From NCBI GenBank assembly GCA_001602455.1, contig CP012157.1:801733-865732 (forward strand): 64,000 nt of DNA. The letters run 5' to 3'. The notes beneath the pieces were generated by a model that was not told the origin of the DNA, did not search any database, and worked only from the letters and a program-made list of their open reading frames with translations. Positions 9,013 to 17,354 of this stretch are shown here, in pieces. The position numbers and the translations under genes were made by a program. Within the stretch, counting starts at the first letter, position 1. Each line of letters begins with the position of its first letter. Origin of the DNA: Betaproteobacteria bacterium UKL13-2. Lineage in GTDB: Bacteria; Pseudomonadota; Gammaproteobacteria; Burkholderiales; Usitatibacteraceae.

Positions 9013-9396
9013 ATGGACACACATAGCGCCATAGCTTTTGTAGTCGATCCCGACTTTGGTATGCGGCTCCGTAATTTGGCCCACCGCGTACCGGTCTGGA
9101 TTGTCGCTTCGCCCACGAACGCCAATGCAGTCAAAGTTGTAGAAGCTGAGGGAGGCCAGCCTTTCTCAATCACGCCCATCTATGCGAATGGGGCGTCGGC
9201 CGAGGAATGGTGCATCAACCATGCAGACACGGTGGATCAACATCACAATGAATTCTCACAGGAGCGCCCCTACACCACGCTTGAAGTGTTCGGCTGCGAG
9301 CCAACACCACAGGTACGCGCTTCATTCGCTCAATTGGGCTTCCACTCGTATCAAGCTTCTGAGGAAGGTTTCGTTGCGTCCAAGATTGCGCTCTAA
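9013..9396 (+). CDS. Hypothetical 127-aa protein
   Basis: Begins MDTHSAIAFVVDPDFG and continues VPVWIVASPTNANAV, a pattern of short beta strands and helices, with no signal peptide or membrane segment. A purine-rich AAGGA lies 7-11 nt before the ATG. No family recognised. It is a single-gene unit between copies of the boundary motif. The 340 bp that follow (9397-9739) hold only one copy of that motif and the brnTA promoter. Confidence 0.55.
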   Translation: MDTHSAIAFVVDPDFGMRLRNLAHRVPVWIVASPTNANAVKVVEAEGGQPFSITPIYANGASAEEWCINHADTVDQHHNEFSQERPYTTLEVFGCEPTPQVRASFAQLGFHSYQASEEGFVASKIAL

Positions 9397-9705
9397 CCAT
9401 CGGCTGGAGAGGGGCGCTCAACAGCGGCGCTTTTAGGTACCCGTCAGCTTCGCACGCCAGCGCCTCCTCAGCCGAAACGCTAAAGCGCCGCTTTCGAGAA
9501 AATCGAATGACGCAATGGGTCATCCTATCGGATGAATGCGGCTCATGAATTTGCTGGTAGATTGACGGCGTAGTTTTCGGCCAGAAGCTGCCGTTCAAAC
9601 GCATCGCCTAATTTCATACGCTCATCCATCGAATGGCCCAACGAACAAGAATACTCCACCACTTAGAGTGCGATGGAGAGGGTTTAAGTCATTCGTGCGT
9701 CGCGC

Positions 9706-9738
9706 TTGACAATCGAACGCACGTAAATACAATGTATT
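9706..9738 (+). promoter_or_regulatory. brnTA promoter with palindromic operator
   Basis: -35 TTGACA (9706-9711), a 16-bp spacer and -10 TACAAT (9728-9733). A perfect inverted repeat, AATACA-A-TGTATT (9726-9738), overlaps the -10 box and ends one base before the brnT ATG. In BrnT–BrnA systems BrnA represses its own promoter, so this is the likely BrnA site. Confidence 0.65.
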
Positions 9739-9739
9739 G

Positions 9740-10027
9740 ATGATCACGTTCGAGTGGGACCCGCCGAAAGCGGCAACTAACCTCAAGAAGCATCAAATAT
9801 CGTTCGAAGAAGCGAGATCCGTCTTTTTTGATGAGTTCGCGGTACAGTTCTTCGACGAAGCGCACTCATTAGACGAAGAGCGGTTCCTGCTGTTGGGAAT
9901 GAGTTCCGGTGCGAAATTGCTTATCGTTTGTCACTGCGAGAGAAATGAAGGCGAAGTTATTCGGATCATCTCTGCCCGTAAAGCGACGAAACGAGAAAGC
10001 GAGTTTTATCAAGGTGGCCATATATGA
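9740..10027 (+). CDS. brnT: BrnT-type toxin
   Basis: A 95-aa protein beginning MITFEWDPPKAATNLKKHQI, followed by FEEARSVFFDE and ending in RIISARKATKRESEFYQ: the full BrnT signature. BrnT is a RelE-fold ribonuclease that arrests growth by cutting mRNA. The conserved Arg/Lys in the ISARKATKRE tail are present, so it should be active. It overlaps brnA by ATGA and has its own promoter. Confidence 0.9.
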   Translation: MITFEWDPPKAATNLKKHQISFEEARSVFFDEFAVQFFDEAHSLDEERFLLLGMSSGAKLLIVCHCERNEGEVIRIISARKATKRESEFYQGGHI

Positions 10028-10248
10028 AAACTGAATACGATCTTTCCAAAATGAAGTCTCGCAAAAATCCCTACGCCTCAAAACTGAAGCGGCCCGTGAC
10101 GATGCGACTGTCGGAAGACGTTGTCGCTTATTTCAAAGGGATGGCCGATGAAGCGGGCGTGCCTTACCAGAGCCTAATAAACCTTTATTTGCGCGACTGT
10201 CTTGCGCAAAATCGGAAGGTGCAAATCAAGTGGCCGCAGGGCGCTTAG
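10024..10248 (+). CDS. brnA: BrnA-type antitoxin
   Basis: A 74-aa protein with the ribbon-helix-helix segment RPVTMRLSEDVVAYFKGMAD followed by VPYQSLINLYLRDCL, as in BrnA. It neutralises BrnT and binds the promoter. The start is fixed by the ATGA overlap with brnT. Confidence 0.88.
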   Translation: MKTEYDLSKMKSRKNPYASKLKRPVTMRLSEDVVAYFKGMADEAGVPYQSLINLYLRDCLAQNRKVQIKWPQGA

Positions 10249-10314
10249 CGCTGTTTGATTTGTCAATTTCGGCCAGAAGCGGTCCTACAATTTTGCATCC
10301 CACGCTTGTCAAAA

Positions 10315-10332
10315 GTTCGCATATTTGCTAAC
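10315..10332 (+). promoter_or_regulatory. Imperfect palindrome at the higBA promoter
   Basis: GTTCGCATATTTGCTAAC has 7-bp arms with one mismatch and lies 8 bp before the ATG at 10341. Its position suggests an operator for the HigA-like antitoxin encoded downstream. Confidence 0.45.
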
Positions 10333-10340
10333 ATTGGCGC

Positions 10341-10667
10341 ATGGCGTTTGAAATTGAGTATTTCCACGAGCGTGTGCGTGCAGAGATTGAATCGTGGCCG
10401 GTCGATGTCCTTGCAGACTACGCTCGGCTGATCGAATTGTTGATTGAACACGGTCCTAGCCTCCGCCTTCCGCACTCGCGGGCTCTCGGTGAAGGGCTTT
10501 TCGAATTGCGGCCACACGGGCGCTCCGGCATCGGACGAACGTTCTACTGCTTTTTAGTAGGCAAGCGAGTTGTCGTGCTTCATGCATTCATCAAAAAGAC
10601 TCAACAAACGCCCGATCGCGAATTGAAGTTGGCGCGCAAGCGCCTAAAGGAGATACCAAATGGCTGA
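10341..10667 (+). CDS. higB: HigB/RelE-like toxin (phage Gp49-like)
   Basis: A 108-aa protein with HSRALGEGLFELRPHGRSGI, TFYCFLVGKRVVVLHAFIKK and QQTPDRELKLARKRLKE, the standard Gp49/HigB layout. These toxins are ribosome-dependent mRNA endonucleases. The toxin gene comes first and overlaps higA by 8 nt, the usual HigBA order. Confidence 0.9.
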   Translation: MAFEIEYFHERVRAEIESWPVDVLADYARLIELLIEHGPSLRLPHSRALGEGLFELRPHGRSGIGRTFYCFLVGKRVVVLHAFIKKTQQTPDRELKLARKRLKEIPNG

Positions 10668-10977
10668 GTTGAAATTCAAACCTGTCGTTCATAATCACAA
10701 AGAATTTCTTGCGAAAGCTAGTGCTCGCAAAGGGTTCACTGAAGCGTATGAAGCGCTTGAGCTTGAATATCAGGTCGCCGGGCAAATGCTTAAGGCGCGT
10801 TCTCGCGCCGGTCTTACGCAAGACGCCGTCGCTGAGCGCATGGGCACTACCAAGAGCGCGATCTCTCGGCTTGAGTCTGCTGGCAAACACGCTCCTTCGC
10901 TCGCAACATTAAAGCGTTATGCGCTTGCCGTCGGCTGCGAATTGCAAGTAAAACTTGTTCCGCAGAAAACTGCCTGA
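10660..10977 (+). CDS. higA: HigA-like XRE-family antitoxin
   Basis: A 105-aa protein. Residues ~47-75 (RAGLTQDAVAERMGTTKSAI and SRLESAGKH) are a Cro/C1 helix-turn-helix, followed by SLATLKRYALAVGCEL. It neutralises HigB and represses the operon. Translational coupling with higB fixes the start. Confidence 0.9.
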   Translation: MAELKFKPVVHNHKEFLAKASARKGFTEAYEALELEYQVAGQMLKARSRAGLTQDAVAERMGTTKSAISRLESAGKHAPSLATLKRYALAVGCELQVKLVPQKTA

Positions 10978-11404
10978 AGCCACGCAACGCCGCCAATCTC
11001 CTGCGCTGGGACCCACGCTAATTTCCCGAATTAGATGACCGCTTTCGGGAAATCTGAATGACCGCTATGGGTCAGACTCGGCGGTTCCCGATGAAAAAAA
11101 GCGGACATTACAGCCGGGCAATTCCGCACTTGGTCCGAAAGTTGACCAACGGTCGATCAGTCAGAAAACAACTCGGCAGTGAAAATTGTATGTTTGTACG
11201 ATTGCGGGAATTCCACGCAATGTTCCAGTTACCCATCTTTAATTGCGGCCACAAGAAAAATCCAAAATGCCGCAAAAAAGAGGTCAATTTCAGGAAATTG
11301 CGCATTTTCCGCCGGTAAGCTCCTCTTTATGGGCACCTTACCGATGATACGAGTAAGCAAAACTAATAAAAAATACATGTCATTTACCTCCATTGGATGA
11401 CGAC
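10978..11404 (+). other. Gene-free stretch before the recombinase operon
   Basis: No convincing gene on either strand. It holds one copy of the cassette-boundary motif (about 11069-11090), preceded by two GACCGCT blocks (11038 and 11059), then AT-rich DNA that should carry the promoter of the recombinase operon. Confidence 0.5.
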
Positions 11405-13387
11405 ATGAGCCCAGATTCTCCCAATTCATTAGCCTTCGACTTAGTAAGTCCGCGCAAGCGTCAAGCAAGCCTCAATAGCTTGCTCCTGCGCAAGCGTATA
11501 CAGACTATTTTTCGCTTGCCGAGCCTAGTCGGTGTCTCTGCGATTGCACTTGCTCTGTTGGAGGACTGCGAAAAGTGCGGCACCACAATATTGATCGCGC
11601 CCGAGTGGGTTTCAGCTTTACGGCAAGTTGCGACCGAGACCACTCAGGAAATTGCGTCAACGTTTAGCCTCGATGCCGCGAAACTCGGTGCTCTAAATTC
11701 CCGCGTTGTAAACGCGGGTGTAGGTAAACCCACGCCGAAGTTGAACGAAAGTGAGCAGCTTCAAATTGTTTCATGTCGATTGCAGCTTATGCTTTTTGCA
11801 CTTGCGACTGGAAAAACTTTCTCCCTCGAGTCGTTTGCTGCTATTCAAAGTATGTTGCAAGCGCGCTATCCAGATCAACAAGCCATATTCACTGCATTTT
11901 TTTCTGGCGATTCTGAATTCAGTCCCGCAGTAGAAGCATCTGGGCGGACAAGAAAGTTGATGGCTTTGTTGGAGACTGCGCGCAAGCAACGGGCTCACAC
12001 AGAGGTATTTCCGGCGCGGCTACTGATCAAAACTGTGGATCGAAATGCAGGTACTACAGTACCGACTTCAGGTGCGGCAGTGAGGTTGCGAGCCAGCCCG
12101 ATGACTACGCCTTCCTCGCCTCGCGTAGATCTGGAAGCGGAAACACCGAAGGAAAACCTCGTTGGACACAAGCGCCAGCGCCTAAATTTCGCAACCCCGA
12201 GGGAATTTTCCGGGGTCGGAAATCTCTGGAAAGTGCACGATGAATTGGAGTTGTGCAAGCTTTTTCGGTTGCTTCTGCCAAAGCTCCGTGCAGGCAATGA
12301 AGATGCGCTGGCGGTGTTTTTAGTTTTCTTTCTCAGCGTCCGCGTGGATGACTTTGCGAACATTGCTTTGCAACCTACCGTTCCCTCGTCGATTTGGGTT
12401 GACTTGGAAGTTGGCGGATTCTTCTGGGATCTACGCGCAATCAAAGATCGCGATTACGTTCAACTCCCTCTTGCAAGTACTGATGTACCAACATCGGTGT
12501 TTGTGCCGCTGCCAAACGAAGTTGTCGACGCAATGCGGGAAAAATCAAAAGCGGCGAGTACAAATGCGTCACTGCTGTCCTTTTTTGGAGTGAGCGCGGA
12601 TGAGTTGCAAGCGCGGACTCGTCGCCTTCTCTGGGAATCTAACGTCTGGAGCCACGGATTCACTAAATCCAGACTTGCGTTCAGCTGGGGCCGTGTACTT
12701 CTCGGTGGGTGTCGCGACGAGGCCATCGCGTCGGCAATTAGTACGGACTTCACAATCGGAACGCCGTCGCAGTTTCATTACGTTCGAATCGGGGCGAAGC
12801 AAATCAATCAAACATTAAAGGCCGCCTTCATCCGGCTGGGCCTTTCGGGAAAATTCACGGAGGCAACAAGAGATGCCCATTTGTTTTCTAATCCGTCCGA
12901 CCTTGCGACGCTTTGGCCTGGAGTCAAAGATATTCTTGCCAAGATTAAGTCTCGATTTGAACCCTTCCCAAAAAAGATTAGCTTGGGAACAGTCATAGAA
13001 CTTCACAATCAAATTGCGCTTGCCATTTCGGCACTGCTGTGGACTACGACAGGAAGTCGCGGTGCGAAAGAGTGGAGTTTTCAGCGGCATTCAATTTGTT
13101 TGAAAAGTGGGGCAATTCTTGTTACGGATAAGGCAACTACTGCCTACCACCGGATACGGGTGGTGCCGCTCACACCAATTGCCATTGACTGGATTAGTTT
13201 TTATATACGGTGGCTTGGCTTCGCTTCTTCACGCCTGATCGAGTCGAACCCTCGGCTTGCGGGCCAGATTGCGTCAGTGGTGTCGGATAGCGGAGCGCCT
13301 GCAGCGATTCCGTTTTTCTTTTTCGTGAAAAGTGGGAAAGCGCGTGCCTTTGGCGCGCGCCACGTGTTGCGGCAGGTGATGAAATGA
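11405..13387 (+). CDS. Tyrosine-recombinase-like protein, first gene of a trio (catalytic domain incomplete)
   Basis: About 660 residues. The last ~110 look like a tyrosine recombinase catalytic domain: ALLWTTTGSRGAKEWSF with a Box I Arg (codon 13058-13060), then a beta-hairpin with ILVTDKATTAYHRIRVVPL (candidate catalytic Lys), and finally ARHVLRQ at the extreme C-terminus, which supplies HxxR. No Box III or Tyr follows because the frame stops three residues later. The matching GRG...Y segment opens the next gene. The N-terminal ~500 residues have no recognised domain. A TTG at 11393 is an alternative start. The stop overlaps the next ATG by ATGA. Confidence 0.6.
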   Translation: MSPDSPNSLAFDLVSPRKRQASLNSLLLRKRIQTIFRLPSLVGVSAIALALLEDCEKCGTTILIAPEWVSALRQVATETTQEIASTFSLDAAKLGALNSRVVNAGVGKPTPKLNESEQLQIVSCRLQLMLFALATGKTFSLESFAAIQSMLQARYPDQQAIFTAFFSGDSEFSPAVEASGRTRKLMALLETARKQRAHTEVFPARLLIKTVDRNAGTTVPTSGAAVRLRASPMTTPSSPRVDLEAETPKENLVGHKRQRLNFATPREFSGVGNLWKVHDELELCKLFRLLLPKLRAGNEDALAVFLVFFLSVRVDDFANIALQPTVPSSIWVDLEVGGFFWDLRAIKDRDYVQLPLASTDVPTSVFVPLPNEVVDAMREKSKAASTNASLLSFFGVSADELQARTRRLLWESNVWSHGFTKSRLAFSWGRVLLGGCRDEAIASAISTDFTIGTPSQFHYVRIGAKQINQTLKAAFIRLGLSGKFTEATRDAHLFSNPSDLATLWPGVKDILAKIKSRFEPFPKKISLGTVIELHNQIALAISALLWTTTGSRGAKEWSFQRHSICLKSGAILVTDKATTAYHRIRVVPLTPIAIDWISFYIRWLGFASSRLIESNPRLAGQIASVVSDSGAPAAIPFFFFVKSGKARAFGARHVLRQVMK

Positions 13388-16191
13388 GCGGAAATTCTGA
13401 GGCACGTCGTGCTGTGGACGAGCTTTTGCGCGCACCTTCGAAGGATGAATCGTCGGGTGCGAGGAACATAACGTCGGCAGACGTAATGGCAGTAGCCGGC
13501 CGAGGCGCTGCCGGCGGGGAAACGTTTGCTTCCTACAGCGCAGCCTCTCCCCAGCTTTTGATGATTACCGTTGCAGAGACGCTCCACAAGTCGCAGGTGG
13601 CCTTTAAGTTTCCGAGCGCGCCGTCGTTTGCGCCCCGTGCAATCGCGGACATCGCGCCTGCACGTGGCTACTATCAACCGCAAATTCTTCGAAAAAACAA
13701 AGACAGCGAAGTGAAATTCTGCGCGGGCATCGACGAGGAACCGTATTTGCAGGAGGACACTCTGTTCAGATCGCGCCGCTACGTGAGTCTTGCAGGTCAA
13801 TGGTTTTCTGTTCCGGCAAATAAAGGCTACTCGGATGTGGCAATAAGTCTGGTGGTGGTGGACGGAGTTTGCCTTGAAGAGGAGCTACGTTTTTTCCTGA
13901 GAGAATTGTTTTGCGGAAAAATCTACTATCACCGAGATTTATTTTTCAGCGATGTGTTGTGTCCAACCCTTGGGTTGCGTCGAGTTCGACTTTCCCCAAC
14001 CACGATGAAGCTGCTCGATCAATGCTCGAAAAGTGATGTGCATGACGTGGACCAAATTCTAAAGGAGGCAGTTAACACGCTAGCCGGCTTTGCCGCGTTA
14101 AAGAGCTACGACTTCGGTGCCTTTATGTACGACGCGCAAGCTTTTCTCGCGCTGCGAGTGCCGGGATTTGAACGCAGCTGGTACTTGGGCAAGCAATTTT
14201 CTCGTGTGAGCCGACCCGAAACGGTAGCCCGGCACGTCACTGGACTCGCGGAAGACTTGCAAGTTGCTACGCATGTAGCCCACGCAACTCAGGTTGATCG
14301 TCTTCGAGAAAGTGAACTGGACCCATTAGTTTCTAAAGCGGTGCAGGGCCGGCGGGATAAGAGCACTTCTCATGAGATTCTCCGCAAAACGCTCGTCGCC
14401 GAGCTTGCAAAATTATCGGGTACCTTTGCTTCGCCCTTTGAGGAAATGCTCGCAAATTTTCTTCGGTATCTTTGTGATCAGCGACTGGCTGTCACCACGA
14501 TTCGTGGCTATTGGCCGATTGCCCGGGCACTTGCTGACGTTCTTGAGAATGCTGGCGCGCTGCGCAGCGGCGCAAAGAATTCTGATACTTACGAGGTGGT
14601 GCGGGACTTTCTTGTGGGCTGCGTTTCTGAAGAAGCGCCCGACCCCGGAAGCACTGTTGTCGCGGCAAGTAACCACCTGCTCAAGTTCCTAAAAATTGCG
14701 TTGCGGGCGGAGACTGTTTTCGATCCCGCGCAGGTCGCAAGGGCGTATGCAGATTTTCCGTCTTACGCTGAAATTTCCATTGCTGCGCAGCTAGCGCAAT
14801 CAGAGCCAAACGCAACAATTCGGGAAAAAGAAGACGCAGCGCTCGCGCTTCTTTTAATCATAGAGTTTTCGCTCCGCCGCAACGAACTAATTCACCTCAG
14901 GATGTGCGATTTTCGACTTGAAGATGGCGTTTGGCTGTCGATTTGTCGGGCGGCCTCGGGTGGAGTGAAGACGGCAAATGCCGAGAGAGTTCAGCACTCA
15001 CGTTCGGTCGAATTGGCAGAGGCGCTCAAAACGCGCCTTGATTTGATGCGCTCGTTAAAACTCAATAAGCGTAGCTATTTATTTTCCTTTGAAGTCGATC
15101 CGCTAACAAATAAAGAGGAGCGGCGACTATTCAAGCAAATAACAACCTACCTCCAGACCGCGACAGGATCGATTGGAATTGGCATTCACAGGGCGCGCGC
15201 GAGAATTGTGACGACAGAAATATTGTCATGGATGGACTCCAAGATGGACACGTTGTCGATGCGGCAGGCGCCAACCGTACTTGCGATAAAAAGCGGACAC
15301 GCCCACTTTCGGACAACGATGCTGAACTACGCGCATGACTTTGACCAAATCCGTCGAGCGCGATGGGGCCGGCTGAATGCGGAAGCGGGCCTTCTGCCGT
15401 CGAAAGTCTTTAGAGCATCTCTGGGAGCTGGCGGCGCGAAACGCAATCATCACGTAGGCGCGGAAGTGATGTACCCCAATTTGGCGGCCGAACTTGTTCC
15501 ACTATCTTCACTCGTTCGCACCCAGTTGCGAGCAGGGCTGAGTCCTCAGCTTGGTGGCGTGCGCATGCTTCCCGCCGAGCGAATTGTTAAGTGTGCATTC
15601 CATTTGATGGTTGGCCACTCTTCTGCAGCAGCCTCGCACAAAGCCAATACGAGCGCCCAAGAATCCAAACGAATCGAAAAAGGATTTCGATCGAGACCCT
15701 TTCTTCAATGCTCGATACCGCCCATTTCAGAAGGGCGAATCGTATCTGCACTTGAAAGTCCCACCTTTAAGAAGGCCAGCGCAACTCTAGTTGGTGGTGA
15801 GCAACTGGAAGTGCTGAAGTTGCGAGGCTATCTAACCATTAAGAGCCCTGATCAACCTTGGCAGTTGCGATGTTGTGATGATGTCGGTGGGCTAGCGGAA
15901 CTAGTTCAGCTTCTAGCTCACGCGGGCATCTCGACACTTGTTTCGCTTCGGAAAGGATGTTCAAAAAACGTCATCGAAGACATGAAATTTTTGAAGTCAC
16001 TGGGGGTGGCTGAGGTCGAAACTTCCGACGCCCGATATTTCCGCCGGAACAAAGATGCAACGGTCGAATTTTTTGAGGCTGGCACACAGGACATGTCGCG
16101 CGAGAAATCTCGTCGGATTTCGATGTTCATCGCGTCCGCGTGCCTTCTAGCCGCCCTAACGCAGTCCCAAGGAGAATCCCGTGCCCGCTAA
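13384..16191 (+). CDS. Large tyrosine recombinase, second gene of a trio
   Basis: A 935-aa protein. A complete catalytic domain occupies about residues 460-670: EFSLRRNELIHLRMCDF (Box I Arg), SGGVKTANAER (Lys), IHRARA (HxxR) and SGHAHFRTTMLNYAHDF (Box III His and probable Tyr nucleophile). Separately, residues ~30-60 contain VMAVAGRGAAGGETFASYSA, which looks like the Box III/Tyr tail of a second recombinase domain, the piece the upstream gene lacks. The C-terminal ~250 residues are unrecognised. Three co-encoded large proteins with recombinase domains recall Tn554-type (TnpA/B/C) and Gamma-Mobile-Trio modules. Which group it belongs to cannot be told without a search. Confidence 0.75.
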   Translation: MSGNSEARRAVDELLRAPSKDESSGARNITSADVMAVAGRGAAGGETFASYSAASPQLLMITVAETLHKSQVAFKFPSAPSFAPRAIADIAPARGYYQPQILRKNKDSEVKFCAGIDEEPYLQEDTLFRSRRYVSLAGQWFSVPANKGYSDVAISLVVVDGVCLEEELRFFLRELFCGKIYYHRDLFFSDVLCPTLGLRRVRLSPTTMKLLDQCSKSDVHDVDQILKEAVNTLAGFAALKSYDFGAFMYDAQAFLALRVPGFERSWYLGKQFSRVSRPETVARHVTGLAEDLQVATHVAHATQVDRLRESELDPLVSKAVQGRRDKSTSHEILRKTLVAELAKLSGTFASPFEEMLANFLRYLCDQRLAVTTIRGYWPIARALADVLENAGALRSGAKNSDTYEVVRDFLVGCVSEEAPDPGSTVVAASNHLLKFLKIALRAETVFDPAQVARAYADFPSYAEISIAAQLAQSEPNATIREKEDAALALLLIIEFSLRRNELIHLRMCDFRLEDGVWLSICRAASGGVKTANAERVQHSRSVELAEALKTRLDLMRSLKLNKRSYLFSFEVDPLTNKEERRLFKQITTYLQTATGSIGIGIHRARARIVTTEILSWMDSKMDTLSMRQAPTVLAIKSGHAHFRTTMLNYAHDFDQIRRARWGRLNAEAGLLPSKVFRASLGAGGAKRNHHVGAEVMYPNLAAELVPLSSLVRTQLRAGLSPQLGGVRMLPAERIVKCAFHLMVGHSSAAASHKANTSAQESKRIEKGFRSRPFLQCSIPPISEGRIVSALESPTFKKASATLVGGEQLEVLKLRGYLTIKSPDQPWQLRCCDDVGGLAELVQLLAHAGISTLVSLRKGCSKNVIEDMKFLKSLGVAEVETSDARYFRRNKDATVEFFEAGTQDMSREKSRRISMFIASACLLAALTQSQGESRAR

Positions 16192-17158
16192 AAGACCACG
16201 GGGACGCGCGCCTCGAGCTGGATCAGCACTACGGTTTACGTCGGCGTTAGTCGAAACGCCGGCCGCAGACAAAAATGGATACCGCGACCTCTCAGGCTTG
16301 ATTGATTTTCTTGATCGCCAAAAGTCAAGGATGAATTCGTTCCAGCTCCACCCACACCTAAAGTCTATTGTGGTTCGGGGATTTCCAGATACATTAGAGC
16401 TCGATGTGGTGTCGGACGTGGAACTGCAAGGCGCGTTAAACCACGAAAATACGGTAGAAGGATCGGCGAAACTAAATCAACAGGAGCAACTCGAGGCGGA
16501 ACAGGAAGTCATCAAGGAAGCAATCAATAACGGGAATGAACTTGCGGCACGGGCTGTTTCTGGCGATGTTACTGCAGACGCGGCCGAAGACTTACTTCAG
16601 CAAGGGCGTCAGGCTGAAGTGACGAAAGCGGTTGTCGAGGCTGCACGCGGACCGGAGCAAGTTCTTGTCGTGGGCGACGAAATTGAACGGCTGGGCGGGA
16701 ATTTGCTGGTGCCAAACGCTATTCAGGACGAATCAATAGTGACCTTCTTCGGCTGCCACGTCATCGGCTTTCGTTTAGATTCTGTCGTGTTGATTCGATT
16801 TTCCGAAGTTTCGAATCGTGCCCACTTGCGCGCTCCACTCATCGACTTCAACACCGTTGAGATACGCCTCAAAAACTCGGGTACCAATGCCGAGTTGTTT
16901 GCACGCGATTTGCACGGCGCAAAATTTTGTTCCGCTACCTTTGATTTCGTCGCCCATGAGCAAATTGCCATTGTCCGTGGATTACGCCCTTGGGATTTTG
17001 TCTTTGATGGGTTTGTAGATCCAAGCCTGATCTACCGACGGCTCGTGCTGACTTCCCAAGGCTTTTTGGACAGCATTGAACAGAATCAAAGAGCCTTTAA
17101 GCCTGAAGCCCAACCGCCTCTAAGCGGTTTGGATGAGCATGAGTTACCTGGCGCGTAG
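16181..17158 (+). CDS. Third protein of the recombinase trio, unknown function
   Basis: 325 aa from GTG at 16181, preceded by AAGGAGA and overlapping the previous gene by 11 nt, so it is translationally coupled. The start is basic (MPAKRPRGRAPRAGS), as in a DNA-binding tail. A Glu/Gln-rich helical region follows (about residues 95-160), then a globular C-terminal half. No family recognised. By position it should be an accessory factor of the recombinases. Confidence 0.6.
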   Translation: MPAKRPRGRAPRAGSALRFTSALVETPAADKNGYRDLSGLIDFLDRQKSRMNSFQLHPHLKSIVVRGFPDTLELDVVSDVELQGALNHENTVEGSAKLNQQEQLEAEQEVIKEAINNGNELAARAVSGDVTADAAEDLLQQGRQAEVTKAVVEAARGPEQVLVVGDEIERLGGNLLVPNAIQDESIVTFFGCHVIGFRLDSVVLIRFSEVSNRAHLRAPLIDFNTVEIRLKNSGTNAELFARDLHGAKFCSATFDFVAHEQIAIVRGLRPWDFVFDGFVDPSLIYRRLVLTSQGFLDSIEQNQRAFKPEAQPPLSGLDEHELPGA

Positions 17159-17189
17159 GCCTGCTGAGCAGCAAAATTTGCGTGTTTTG

Positions 17190-17210
17190 GCTGGCATCGG
17201 CGATGCCAGC
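17190..17210 (+). repeat. Perfect 10-bp-arm palindrome after the recombinase operon
   Basis: GCTGGCATCG / CGATGCCAGC around one central G, 31 bp after the operon's stop codon. No T-tract follows, so it is not a standard terminator. It could be a protein-binding site. Confidence 0.6.
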
Positions 17211-17260
17211 AACGTGAGACCTGGGATGGGGGCTAATTTATCCAGCGGCTATGGAATCGG

Positions 17261-17353
17261 TTGAGTCGAATACAAACGTTTATCGACTCAAGAATTGATT
17301 TGTTTAGTTGAATTTCGAAATTGATTCGAATAAACTCGTTAATCAAATCAATT
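17261..17353 (+). promoter_or_regulatory. Two consecutive inverted-repeat pairs upstream of fic
   Basis: Pair 1 is TTGAGTCGA (17261-17269) and TCGACTCAA (17283-17291). Pair 2 is AATTGATTTG (17293-17302) and CAAATCAATT (17344-17353). Both are perfect, and the second ends one base before the fic ATG. This AT-rich block is clearly unlike its surroundings and is probably an operator for autoregulation, since Fic proteins of this type end in a winged helix. Confidence 0.5.
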
Positions 17354-17354
17354 A

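Noticed and set aside
13360-13400. Programmed -1 frameshift joining the first two recombinase genes
   Set aside because: The overlap GTGATGAAATGAGC has no X-XXY-YYZ slippery heptamer. Coupled re-initiation at ATGA is the simpler reading, though a fusion was kept as a possibility.
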